Shown: positions 1 through 6,068 of the stretch, in pieces
Layout: the number at the start of each line of letters is the position of its first letter
Position numbering within the stretch: the first letter of the stretch is position 1
Made by a program: the position numbers and the translations under genes
The notes under the pieces: model-generated
Database searches by the model: none
The model's input: the letters and a program-made list of their open reading frames with translations, nothing else
Told to the model about the DNA's origin: nothing
Assembly: GCA_937902945.1 (NCBI GenBank)
Contig: CALEMD010000250.1
Coordinates: forward strand, 1 to 6,531
Origin: an uncultured Erysipelotrichaceae bacterium
GTDB lineage: Bacteria; Bacillota_I; Bacilli_A; Erysipelotrichales; Erysipelotrichaceae
DNA length: 6,531 nucleotides
Reading direction: 5' to 3'

Positions 1-681
1 GATACCTATCTTGCGCGGCAGATGGAACTGCTTGGCATGCCGGTATTCAACAGCAGCAAAGCAATTGCTCTATGTGACAGCAAGGCCCTTACGTATCTGC
101 GTCTGAAAGAACTTGACATACCGACAATCGAAAGCATTCTTTCACCGATCACCTATGAACATGTCGGCTATCCGTCCTTTGATTTTGTGAAAGAGGCAGG
201 AAGACGCTTAGGCTATCCGTTTGTCATCAAGGAAGAATATGGATCCATGGGCATGCAGGTATATCTTGTTCATGATGAAGCAGAAGCAATTCATGTCATA
301 GAGAAGCTTGCGAATAAGCGATTCCTGATGCAGAAATATATAGCATCGTCCAATGGTGCAGATTGGCGCATCCATGTGGCTGACGGGAATATCTCAGCCT
401 GCATCAGACGATACAGCACAGATGGAGATTTCCGTTCTAATGTAAGTCTTGGCGGCAGTACACAGGCATTCATTCCGACAAAGGAAATGGCAGAACTTGC
501 AGTATCTGCCGCTGATGCCATGGGACTGCTGTTTGCAGGTGTAGATATTATGATGGCTGAAGATAAGCCGATTATCACGGAAGTGAATTCCAATCCGCAT
601 TTCCGCAGTGCGCTGGATGCAACCGGCATTGATTTTGCGGATGCCATTATGGATGCCATCATAAATAGGATGCATGCATGA
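1..681 (+). CDS. RimK-like ATP-grasp ligase, first of a tandem pair (5' end cut off)
   Basis: The reading frame is open from base 1, so the gene begins outside the window. The first in-window ATG, at 22, lies inside the conserved region and is not the start. 226 residues are visible. Aligning its VFNSS motif (visible residues 15-19) with the same motif in the next gene (71-75) suggests about 56 residues are missing. ATP-grasp features seen are FVIK (K77, ATP phosphate contact), the glycine-rich YGSMGM (80-85), DWR (121-123), DGDFRSN (141-147) followed by SLGG, VDI (181-183), and the metal-binding E-V-N at 194-196 followed by SNP. This family joins an amino acid or other amine to a carboxylate through an acyl-phosphate, using ATP; RimK itself adds glutamate to ribosomal protein S6. 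The residues that set the substrate are not recognisable, so no substrate is assigned. The catalytic set looks intact. Confidence 0.88.
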   Translation, partial: DTYLARQMELLGMPVFNSSKAIALCDSKALTYLRLKELDIPTIESILSPITYEHVGYPSFDFVKEAGRRLGYPFVIKEEYGSMGMQVYLVHDEAEAIHVIEKLANKRFLMQKYIASSNGADWRIHVADGNISACIRRYSTDGDFRSNVSLGGSTQAFIPTKEMAELAVSAADAMGLLFAGVDIMMAEDKPIITEVNSNPHFRSALDATGIDFADAIMDAIINRMHA

Positions 682-1502
682 AGGGAATTGTTCTCTACAG
701 CAAAAAGGATGCAAAGCAGAATGCGTGGATGATCCAGTATCTTGTCAATGCATTTGCAGAGAATCATATAGAACTGGAATGCATCTATGAAGAAGGATTG
801 GATGCACAGAATACTCCATGTGACTTTGTGATCAGCCGTCTGCGCAATGCAGATATCTCTGCTGTATTTGAAAAACGCGGCATACGGGTATTCAACTCTT
901 CAAGGGTAAACCGCATTGCCAATGACAAATACAAGGCAGTGCAGTTTGTTTCTATGCTTGGAGTAAGGACGATGGCGAGTACCTTATATATCCCAGGTGC
1001 TTCTGACAACGTGTACTATCCCTGCATTCTGAAATCACTGGATGGCCATGGCGGCAGGGAAGTCTTCCTGGTGCATGACAATGCAGAACTGAAGAACAGG
1101 GTACAGCAGTATCCTGATAAGCAATTCATGCTGCAGAAAATATGTTCTGATATCGGCATTGATTATAGAGCCTATGTGCTTGACAGTCAGATTATCAAAG
1201 TGATCAGACGCAGTTCAGATACGGATTTCCGTTCCAATTATTCCCTTGGCGGAAAAGTCATTGAAATACAGGATATCCCTGAAGAAATCTCTCAGGCAGT
1301 TAAGACAATAGCGTCGGCTTTGCGGATAGATTATGCCGGTATAGATTTCATCGTCGATCACGGGCATTTTGTCTTCAATGAGATTGAAGATCCGGTTGGA
1401 GCGAGAATGCTGTATGAAGCCACAGACTATGATATTCTGTCGGCATTTGTGCAATTGATTATAAGAAAGATGAGCGATGGGCATTCTTTTCAATCCCTCT
1501 GA
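678..1502 (+). CDS. RimK-like ATP-grasp protein, second of a tandem pair, altered metal motif
   Basis: A complete 274-residue gene. Its ATG shares the ATGA overlap with the previous stop, and a modest AGGA site at 667-670 precedes it, so translational coupling is likely. Residues 1 to about 70 form the N-terminal alpha/beta pre-ATP-grasp domain, ending in RGIRVFNSS (67-75). CILK (K119) and DGHGG (122-126) form the ATP-binding loop, and TDFRSN (182-187) followed by SLGG matches the upstream paralogue closely. At the metal site the usual E-x-N is replaced by N-E-I-E-D (234-238) followed by PVGARML. The first acidic ligand is kept, but glutamate stands where asparagine is expected. I believe NEIED-type variants occur in some Firmicute ATP-grasp proteins, so this may be a subfamily trait and not decay. 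Its pairing with a paralogue suggests successive additions or a two-subunit enzyme, which is inference. The substrate is unknown. Confidence 0.87.
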   Translation: MKGIVLYSKKDAKQNAWMIQYLVNAFAENHIELECIYEEGLDAQNTPCDFVISRLRNADISAVFEKRGIRVFNSSRVNRIANDKYKAVQFVSMLGVRTMASTLYIPGASDNVYYPCILKSLDGHGGREVFLVHDNAELKNRVQQYPDKQFMLQKICSDIGIDYRAYVLDSQIIKVIRRSSDTDFRSNYSLGGKVIEIQDIPEEISQAVKTIASALRIDYAGIDFIVDHGHFVFNEIEDPVGARMLYEATDYDILSAFVQLIIRKMSDGHSFQSL

Positions 1503-1519
1503 AACAGTGTAAACTGTTT
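1502..1519 (+). promoter_or_regulatory. Small hairpin with a GNRA-type loop before the U32 gene start
   Basis: AAACAGT (1502-1508) and ACTGTTT (1513-1519) are perfect inverted repeats around the loop GTAA, a GNRA-type tetraloop in RNA. The stem begins on the last base of the upstream stop codon and ends three bases before the GTG start at 1523. It fills nearly the whole 20-base gap. The stem has only two G-C pairs and is followed by a single extra T and then GTGTG, so it is a poor rho-independent terminator. It could modulate initiation at the GTG or mark an RNA-processing site; neither role is shown. Confidence 0.45.
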
Positions 1520-1522
1520 TGT

Positions 1523-2398
1523 GTGAAAACAATCATAGTGCGTACCGGCTCTTTGGATATGATACAGGCATATGCTGCGGCTGGTGCAGATGAAATACAG
1601 ATAGTGGCTCAGGGACAGAGTTATTCTGCTCTGCGCTCTTTTGACTTTGAGGGTGTTCGAAAAGCTGAACAGCTGTGCAATGAAGCAGGTATAGCACTTT
1701 CTGTAGAGATGGACAGACTGTTTTTTTCTGATGAAACAAGAGAAGCAGATGAATGGATGCGGTTTCTCAGCAATGTGTGCTGCCGGATCAGCTTCATGGA
1801 TCCAGGTCTTGCCCGTCTGGCAAAGCAGATGCACTGTCTGAACGAGATGATCTATACACCGCTGACACTGCTTACTTCAGATCATGATGCGGCCTGGTGG
1901 ATGGCACAGGGACTGTATGCAGTTTCTGTTTCTCCGCTTCTGACAAAAGAGGAAACCATGCGGATTGTATCGAAAATTCCATCTATGGAAGTATCGGTAT
2001 TCGGACATCAGATCATGTCTGTATCAAGAAGACCTCTTTTGAGTGATTATGCGCATACCTATCATACAGAACAGATGCAGAACAGAAAGAATCTGTATCT
2101 GATAGAAGAAACAAGAGATCAGAAGATGCCCATCTATGAATCGAAACTGGGCACTGTCATCTATACGGATTATGTTCTGCATTCTTTTGCGGAAATGAAG
2201 GCGTTTGCGGATGCCGGTGCAGATCGTTTCATGATGGATTCGGTATTTGTCAGCGATGCCTGCACTTTAGATGCACTCAAAGGATATTCGGCAGTGCTTC
2301 ATGGTGCAGATGCACAGAAAGAAGAAGAGAAGTTTTCTTTGAAGCATCCTGATCTATTGGTGTCAGAAGGCTATTATGGCAAGGAGACAGTCAGATGA
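1523..2398 (+). CDS. trhP1: U32-family protein, short cysteine-motif-free partner (TrhP1-like)
   Basis: A 291-residue relative of the U32 'peptidase' family, in the short form of the Bacillus pair YrrN/YrrO (TrhP1/TrhP2). That pair is needed for prephenate-dependent hydroxylation of wobble uridine in tRNA to 5-hydroxyuridine. The N-terminus has a TIM-barrel-type first strand and an AAAGADEIQI segment (18-27). At the place of the U32 signature it reads VFGHQIMSVSRRP (159-171), with none of the cluster cysteines. The end, EGYYGKETV (282-290), resembles the GFFFKETV tail I recall for YrrN. The start is GTG at 1523, because it keeps the first beta strand and no ATG lies upstream in frame after the previous gene. 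There is no visible Shine-Dalgarno site; a small hairpin lies directly upstream. The downstream U32 gene overlaps by 4 bases, which fits a two-subunit enzyme. Assignment as TrhP1 rests on length, motif replacement, tail and gene pairing. Confidence 0.78.
   Translation: MKTIIVRTGSLDMIQAYAAAGADEIQIVAQGQSYSALRSFDFEGVRKAEQLCNEAGIALSVEMDRLFFSDETREADEWMRFLSNVCCRISFMDPGLARLAKQMHCLNEMIYTPLTLLTSDHDAAWWMAQGLYAVSVSPLLTKEETMRIVSKIPSMEVSVFGHQIMSVSRRPLLSDYAHTYHTEQMQNRKNLYLIEETRDQKMPIYESKLGTVIYTDYVLHSFAEMKAFADAGADRFMMDSVFVSDACTLDALKGYSAVLHGADAQKEEEKFSLKHPDLLVSEGYYGKETVR
2381..2386 (+). promoter_or_regulatory. Ribosome binding site of the long U32 gene
   Basis: AAGGAG lies 8 bases before the ATG at 2395, inside the 3' end of the upstream U32 gene. 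It fixes this ATG as the start. The second subunit therefore has its own strong site as well as the ATGA overlap, whereas the first subunit has none visible. Confidence 0.8.
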
Positions 2399-3606
2399 AG
2401 AAACCGGAACTGCTGGCTCCGGCTGGCGATCTGAATCGATGCAGAACAGCGATCCGCTATGGAGCGGATGCAGTGTATATCGGCGGACAGAACTATTCGC
2501 TGCGCAGCCGGGCATCGAATTTCAGCATGGAAGATATCAGGCAGGCATGCATCTTTGCAAAAGATCATGGGGCAAGAATCCATGTCACTGTAAATATGAT
2601 TCCGCATAATGATGACTATGAAGGACTGAAAGAATACCTATGTGCTTTGCAGGATATGGGCGTAACAGCAGTCATATGCGCTTCGGTCAGTATCATGCAG
2701 CTGGTGAAAGAAGCAGCACCGCGCTTAGAAGTGCACTGCTCTACGCAGATGTCCGTAACCAATGCCTATGCGGCGCAGTTCCTATATGACAGACTGCATA
2801 TTGACAGAGTTGTTCTGGCAAGAGAATGCACCATGACGGAAATAGAAAAACTGATTATGGAATGCCCAGTTGAAACAGAGGCGTTTATTCATGGCGGCAT
2901 GTGCGCCAATTATTCCGGCCGCTGTACTTTGAGCAATCGCATGACTCTGCGCGATGCTAACAGAGGCGGCTGTGCACAGAGCTGCCGCTGGCAGTATCAT
3001 CTGTGTGACGCAGATGGACCTGTCAATGAAGCCATGTTTACAATGGGTTCAAAGGATCTTCTGGCTGCAGAATGGATACCGAATATGATGAAGGCTGGCG
3101 TCAGTTCACTGAAGATAGAAGGACGCATGAAAAGCGAATACTATGTTGCCTCTATTGTTTCAGCCTATCGTCATCTGATTGATGAGCTGTCCGCATCCAA
3201 TGCCTGCATATCAGAGGAACGCATGCGTTATCATATGCAGAAGATCATGTGCGGAGAGAACAGAGAAGTGTGTCCAGGATTCTATGATGGAATACCGAAT
3301 GAGAATTCTATTATCTATCATCCAAACAGTGACGCCGATGTGAATCATGACTTCCTAGCCACAGTGCTGTCTTATGAAAACGGTGTGGCAGTGATACAGA
3401 CAAGAAATCCGATTGACAGAGGGCAGAAAGCAGAAGCACTGTGCCCGAATCACGGTGACAGAGTATTCACGATTGAAAGCATGCAGAATGAAAGCGGAGA
3501 GTACCTTGAAGCAGTCAGAGTGCCTATGACCATTCTGCACATACCGGTTCCGTTTGCCGTTGAACCGAATGATATCATCAGAAGGAGCAGAACAATATGC
3601 GAATAG
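2395..3606 (+). CDS. trhP2: U32-family tRNA hydroxylation protein with Fe-S cysteines (TrhP2-like)
   Basis: A 403-residue long-form U32 protein, the likely catalytic partner of the gene before it. PELLAPAGD (4-12) and YGADAVYIGG (22-31) open a TIM-barrel-like domain, and HCSTQMSVTN (114-123) is typical of the family. The U32 signature is at 162-180 (E-A-F-I-H-G-G-M-C, then Y-S-G-R-C-T-L-S), with glycine at 168 where serine or alanine is usual. Cysteines 170, 177, 193 and 197 have the spacing expected for a 4Fe-4S site, as established for the relatives UbiU and UbiV. SLKIEGRMKS (238-247) is another family hallmark. A C-terminal beta-rich part follows from about residue 305. Known members (YrrO/TrhP2, YegQ/TrhP) make 5-hydroxyuridine at tRNA position 34 using prephenate, and no protease activity need be assumed. 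UbiU, RlhA and collagenase-like relatives are alternatives, but the short-plus-long pair favours TrhP. Confidence 0.83.
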   Translation: MKKPELLAPAGDLNRCRTAIRYGADAVYIGGQNYSLRSRASNFSMEDIRQACIFAKDHGARIHVTVNMIPHNDDYEGLKEYLCALQDMGVTAVICASVSIMQLVKEAAPRLEVHCSTQMSVTNAYAAQFLYDRLHIDRVVLARECTMTEIEKLIMECPVETEAFIHGGMCANYSGRCTLSNRMTLRDANRGGCAQSCRWQYHLCDADGPVNEAMFTMGSKDLLAAEWIPNMMKAGVSSLKIEGRMKSEYYVASIVSAYRHLIDELSASNACISEERMRYHMQKIMCGENREVCPGFYDGIPNENSIIYHPNSDADVNHDFLATVLSYENGVAVIQTRNPIDRGQKAEALCPNHGDRVFTIESMQNESGEYLEAVRVPMTILHIPVPFAVEPNDIIRRSRTICE

Positions 3607-4325
3607 AAGGCGGACTGAGCGTAAAGGCTGCCATGCAGGGCGGAGTGCGCAAAGTAGAAAGAATCTATATCGACAGCAGCAAGAAGGATAAAGATGCGAT
3701 GTTTATCCGCCGTACTGCTCATGATATGAGAATACCGGTTGCAGAAATCAAAAGAGAAAAGATAGATGAGATGGCAGAGGGCAGAACCCACGGCGGCATA
3801 CTGGCGGATGTGAATCAAAGAAGAATGCAGAGTCTTGCCTCGTGTCTTGCCGCTGAGAATCCATTCCTAGCACTGGTAGAAGGAGTAGAAGATCCTTTCA
3901 ATCTAGGCTATATTATGCGCTCACTGTATTGTGCTGGATGTACGGGTATTCTGCTGAGAAGCCGCAGCTGGCAGGATGCTGGAGCAACGATCCTGCGATC
4001 CAGTGCCGGGGCCAGTGAGTTTCTGCCGACTGTGATGCCTGGCGATCTTGCGGATGCGGTTAAGCAATGCAAAGAAGCAGGTCTGACAGTGTATGCGGCT
4101 ATGCGCAAAGATGCAGAAGTCTATGATGAGGCAGATTACAGAAAACCATGCCTGATCGCAATCGGCGGGGAAATGAGAGGACTGTCAAAAGGCATCCTTG
4201 AACAGGCCGACAGAAATGTATATATTCCCTATACATCCTCTTTCCGCAATGCTTTGAATGCGGCAAGTGCCGCGGCAGTATTCGGCTTTGAAGTACAGAG
4301 ACAGCGCCGTCATGTGCATGAGTAA
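3597..4325 (+). CDS. SpoU/TrmH-family RNA 2'-O-methyltransferase
   Basis: 242 residues. The start ATG overlaps the end of the U32 gene by 10 bases and has AAGGAG at 3582-3587, 9 bases upstream. Residues 1-75 resemble the SpoU substrate-binding domain and end in GRTHGGILADV, the counterpart of the usual HQG motif. The SPOUT knot follows. Motif 1 is EDPFNLGYIMRS (98-109, with N102, G104 and R108), motif 2 is LRSSAGASE (133-141), and motif 3 is IGGEMRGLS (189-197) plus IP (210-211) and ALNAASAAA (219-227). Motif 3 normally reads SLN, so A219 replaces the serine, while N221 is kept. The family transfers methyl from S-adenosylmethionine to a ribose 2'-hydroxyl in rRNA or tRNA. The target cannot be read from the sequence. 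The overlap with the tRNA hydroxylation pair makes a tRNA target attractive but unproven. Confidence 0.87.
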   Translation: MRIEGGLSVKAAMQGGVRKVERIYIDSSKKDKDAMFIRRTAHDMRIPVAEIKREKIDEMAEGRTHGGILADVNQRRMQSLASCLAAENPFLALVEGVEDPFNLGYIMRSLYCAGCTGILLRSRSWQDAGATILRSSAGASEFLPTVMPGDLADAVKQCKEAGLTVYAAMRKDAEVYDEADYRKPCLIAIGGEMRGLSKGILEQADRNVYIPYTSSFRNALNAASAAAVFGFEVQRQRRHVHE

Positions 4326-4333
4326 AGCACATG
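4311..4333. repeat. 23-base dyad symmetry over the stop codon and predicted -35 region
   Basis: CATGTGC (4311-4317) and GCACATG (4327-4333) are perfect inverted repeats separated by 9 bases. The dyad spans the methyltransferase stop codon (4323-4325), and its centre lies where the -35 box of the downstream promoter would fall. There is no T-run, so it is not a standard terminator. It could be an operator or a chance repeat; the left arm is also constrained as codons for H-V-H. Confidence 0.35.
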
Positions 4334-4340
4334 CAAAGAA

Positions 4341-4349
4341 TGGTATACT
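4341..4349 (+). promoter_or_regulatory. Extended -10 promoter for the PEPCK-like gene
   Basis: TGGTATACT is a TG-N extended -10 element, with the hexamer TATACT differing from TATAAT at one position. No good -35 box sits 16-18 bases upstream (the region reads GAGTAAAG), which extended -10 promoters tolerate. Transcription would start near 4355-4356, leaving a leader of only about 16 bases before the ATG. It would give the downstream genes expression partly independent of the upstream run. Confidence 0.55.
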
Positions 4350-4358
4350 ATTCCAGTG

Positions 4359-4364
4359 AAGGAG
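4359..4364 (+). promoter_or_regulatory. Ribosome binding site of the PEPCK-like gene
   Basis: AAGGAG lies 7 bases before the ATG at 4372, a near-ideal spacing that fixes the start. Confidence 0.8.
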
Positions 4365-4371
4365 CATAAAA

Positions 4372-6066
4372 ATGGACGATTACTATTTTCATAATCAGAC
4401 AGTGATTATCAACTACACCAGGAAGTATGTAACAAATGCAGCAGAACTTGTAGATTCTGAAGGGTTTCATGTATTCCTGGATAACTATATGGAATACCTG
4501 CGGACACATAACCAGATTCTGTATCTGTGGCTTACAGACAGAGCAGATGCGGAAACGGTCAAGGCCGAACTGGTAAAACTGTCAAAGCTTCTGATGATCA
4601 TGGAACCGGAAGAGATCCATCATCCAGCTCTGCAGCAGCCGGAAGAACTTCTGGCAGTGATAGAAGCTGCCTATAACTACTGGCGCAAGATGCAGAGATA
4701 CTCCATCATGTATACGCAGAATGCACAGGGATACCAGAGACAGAACTTTATTGAAGCAGATTCGCAGTTCAATGCGATGGTGCTGAACTTCTACCGTACG
4801 ATTCAGCAGAAGGTGCAGGGAAGCAAGAATAAGGTCTATAGACAGCTGCAGGCAGGCACCAATGCCTCACTGCTGCTGCAGGACTATGACTGGGATATAC
4901 CGGCAGGATATGAAATTCTGCACAAGATTCCTTTCGTCAATTCCATCATGCTGAGAACACCGCTGATCATTCATCCAAAGAGCAATAAGCGTACCGGCAT
5001 GTTTACAGAGGTCAATGAAAATCCAATTCAGGATTTCATTAAGAATGACGATGAATGGCTCTGCATACCGACTAAAGTCGGATCATTGCTTACACTTGCC
5101 TATTTCCACAGGGACTTCATTTCCAGCTGCATTGCCGTGCCAAACCTTTTTGAAATGGCTTCAAGAAAAGATGTATGTTCTAGAAAGCCTGACTGCATCA
5201 TGCTGTTTGGCAATCCGGATAATAAACAGGATACAGTTTTCTATCACGATAAGAAGAATGATATATGGGTAGGCAAGATTTCTGCAGCCCAGGTCATTGA
5301 GTACTTTGGCTATACAAAGAAGATGCTTTTGACGCTGCATAACCTGGCAATGATTCAGAAAGGATGGCTGCCGATACACGGAGCCATGGTCAATATCTAT
5401 TTCAAAGATGGCACCAAGAAAGGAATCATGTTCATGGGTGATTCCGGAGCTGGCAAGTCAGAGACCATTGAAGCATTGAGCGTACTTGCTTCAAGCATCA
5501 TTGATCATCAGGAAACAGTGTTTGATGACATGGGTTCCATTCATCTGGATGCGCAGGGAAAACTCAGAGCACAGGGAACAGAGATCGGTGCTTTTGTAAG
5601 ACTGGATGATCTTGATAAAGGAACAGCATATAAAGATATGGATCGTTCCATCTTCTTCAATCCGGAGAAAGCGAATGCAAGAGTAGTCATACCGGCAGCT
5701 CCATACGATGTCGTCACAGAAGATCATGAGATTGACTGCTTCATGTACGCAAATAACTATACAGATGAGCGCGGCATGCATCTGTTTAAGAACAGAGAAG
5801 AAGCAGAACCGGTATTTGTTGAGGGCAAGCGCTTTGCGCTTGGAACAACCCAGGAAAAGGGCATATCAACGACATTCTTTGCCAATCCGTTTGGACCGAT
5901 GCAGAAACAGGAACAGTGCAATGCATTGATTGATCAGATGTTTGATCAGCTGTTTGCACAGAAGATTCCAGTTGGAGAAATCTATACATGTCTTGGTCTT
6001 CCTGACAAGGGAAACAATGGCATTCAGGACGCAGCTCAGGCGCTGCTGGATTTTGTCAGAAAGTAA
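4372..6066 (+). CDS. PEP-carboxykinase-like (PEPCK/HPr-kinase fold) protein of unknown function
   Basis: 564 residues, soluble, with no signal peptide or membrane segment. Residues 1 to about 150 look mostly helical and match no domain I know. The C-terminal half follows the PEPCK order. YFGYTKK (311-317) resembles the YAGEMKK stretch, and LPIHGAM (333-339) the MHCSAN stretch. GDSGAGKSE (356-364) is a P-loop, FDD (384-386) the kinase-2 aspartates, ARVVIP (436-441) recalls the TRVSYP arginine, and GTTQEKG followed by NPFGP recalls the adenine-site region. K317 to H336 is 19 residues, the spacing I recall between metal ligands K213 and H232 of E. coli PEPCK. Against true PEPCK, the DDEHxW and EGGCYAK signatures are absent, and the loop has S-E as in HPr kinase where PEPCK has T-T. 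ATP or GTP binding and metal-dependent phosphoryl transfer are likely; the substrate is unknown. It has its own promoter and ribosome binding site. Confidence 0.7.
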   Translation: MDDYYFHNQTVIINYTRKYVTNAAELVDSEGFHVFLDNYMEYLRTHNQILYLWLTDRADAETVKAELVKLSKLLMIMEPEEIHHPALQQPEELLAVIEAAYNYWRKMQRYSIMYTQNAQGYQRQNFIEADSQFNAMVLNFYRTIQQKVQGSKNKVYRQLQAGTNASLLLQDYDWDIPAGYEILHKIPFVNSIMLRTPLIIHPKSNKRTGMFTEVNENPIQDFIKNDDEWLCIPTKVGSLLTLAYFHRDFISSCIAVPNLFEMASRKDVCSRKPDCIMLFGNPDNKQDTVFYHDKKNDIWVGKISAAQVIEYFGYTKKMLLTLHNLAMIQKGWLPIHGAMVNIYFKDGTKKGIMFMGDSGAGKSETIEALSVLASSIIDHQETVFDDMGSIHLDAQGKLRAQGTEIGAFVRLDDLDKGTAYKDMDRSIFFNPEKANARVVIPAAPYDVVTEDHEIDCFMYANNYTDERGMHLFKNREEAEPVFVEGKRFALGTTQEKGISTTFFANPFGPMQKQEQCNALIDQMFDQLFAQKIPVGEIYTCLGLPDKGNNGIQDAAQALLDFVRK

Positions 6067-6068
6067 AT

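Noticed and set aside
22..24. ATG at 22 as the start of the first ATP-grasp gene
   Set aside because: The seven codons before it are open and continue the conserved region before VFNSS. Comparison with the neighbouring paralogue shows about 56 residues lie upstream of the window.
291..767. Reverse-strand open frame of 158 codons across the two ATP-grasp genes
   Set aside because: It lies antisense to well-supported conserved domains, its protein resembles no family, and it has no plausible ribosome binding site or promoter.
1502..1525. Rho-independent terminator between the ATP-grasp and U32 genes
   Set aside because: The stem has only two G-C pairs, and the T-run is mostly inside the stem with one T after it. 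The tight gene spacing also argues for read-through.
1490..1834. Reverse-strand open frame of 114 codons covering the gap at 1503-1522
   Set aside because: Almost all of it is antisense to the short U32 gene, with no motif or initiation signal. The gap is better explained by the hairpin.
3450..3818. Reverse-strand open frame of 122 codons across the U32/SpoU junction
   Set aside because: It is antisense to two conserved genes, and its composition is what complementing those codons gives.
4311..4333. Transcription terminator after the first SpoU gene
   Set aside because: The stem is 7 bp with a 9-base loop and no T-run follows; the next sequence is a promoter-like element.
5015..5272. Same-strand open frame of 85 codons inside the PEPCK-like gene
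   Set aside because: It is a shifted-frame shadow of an uninterrupted coding frame, with no recognisable protein.
4372..6066. Naming this gene pckA (ATP-dependent PEP carboxykinase) or hprK
   Set aside because: The PEPCK signatures DDEHxW and EGGCYAK are absent, and the oxaloacetate-binding region is not recognisable. HPr kinase is much shorter and lacks the KK...H ligand layout. Only fold-level homology is supported.
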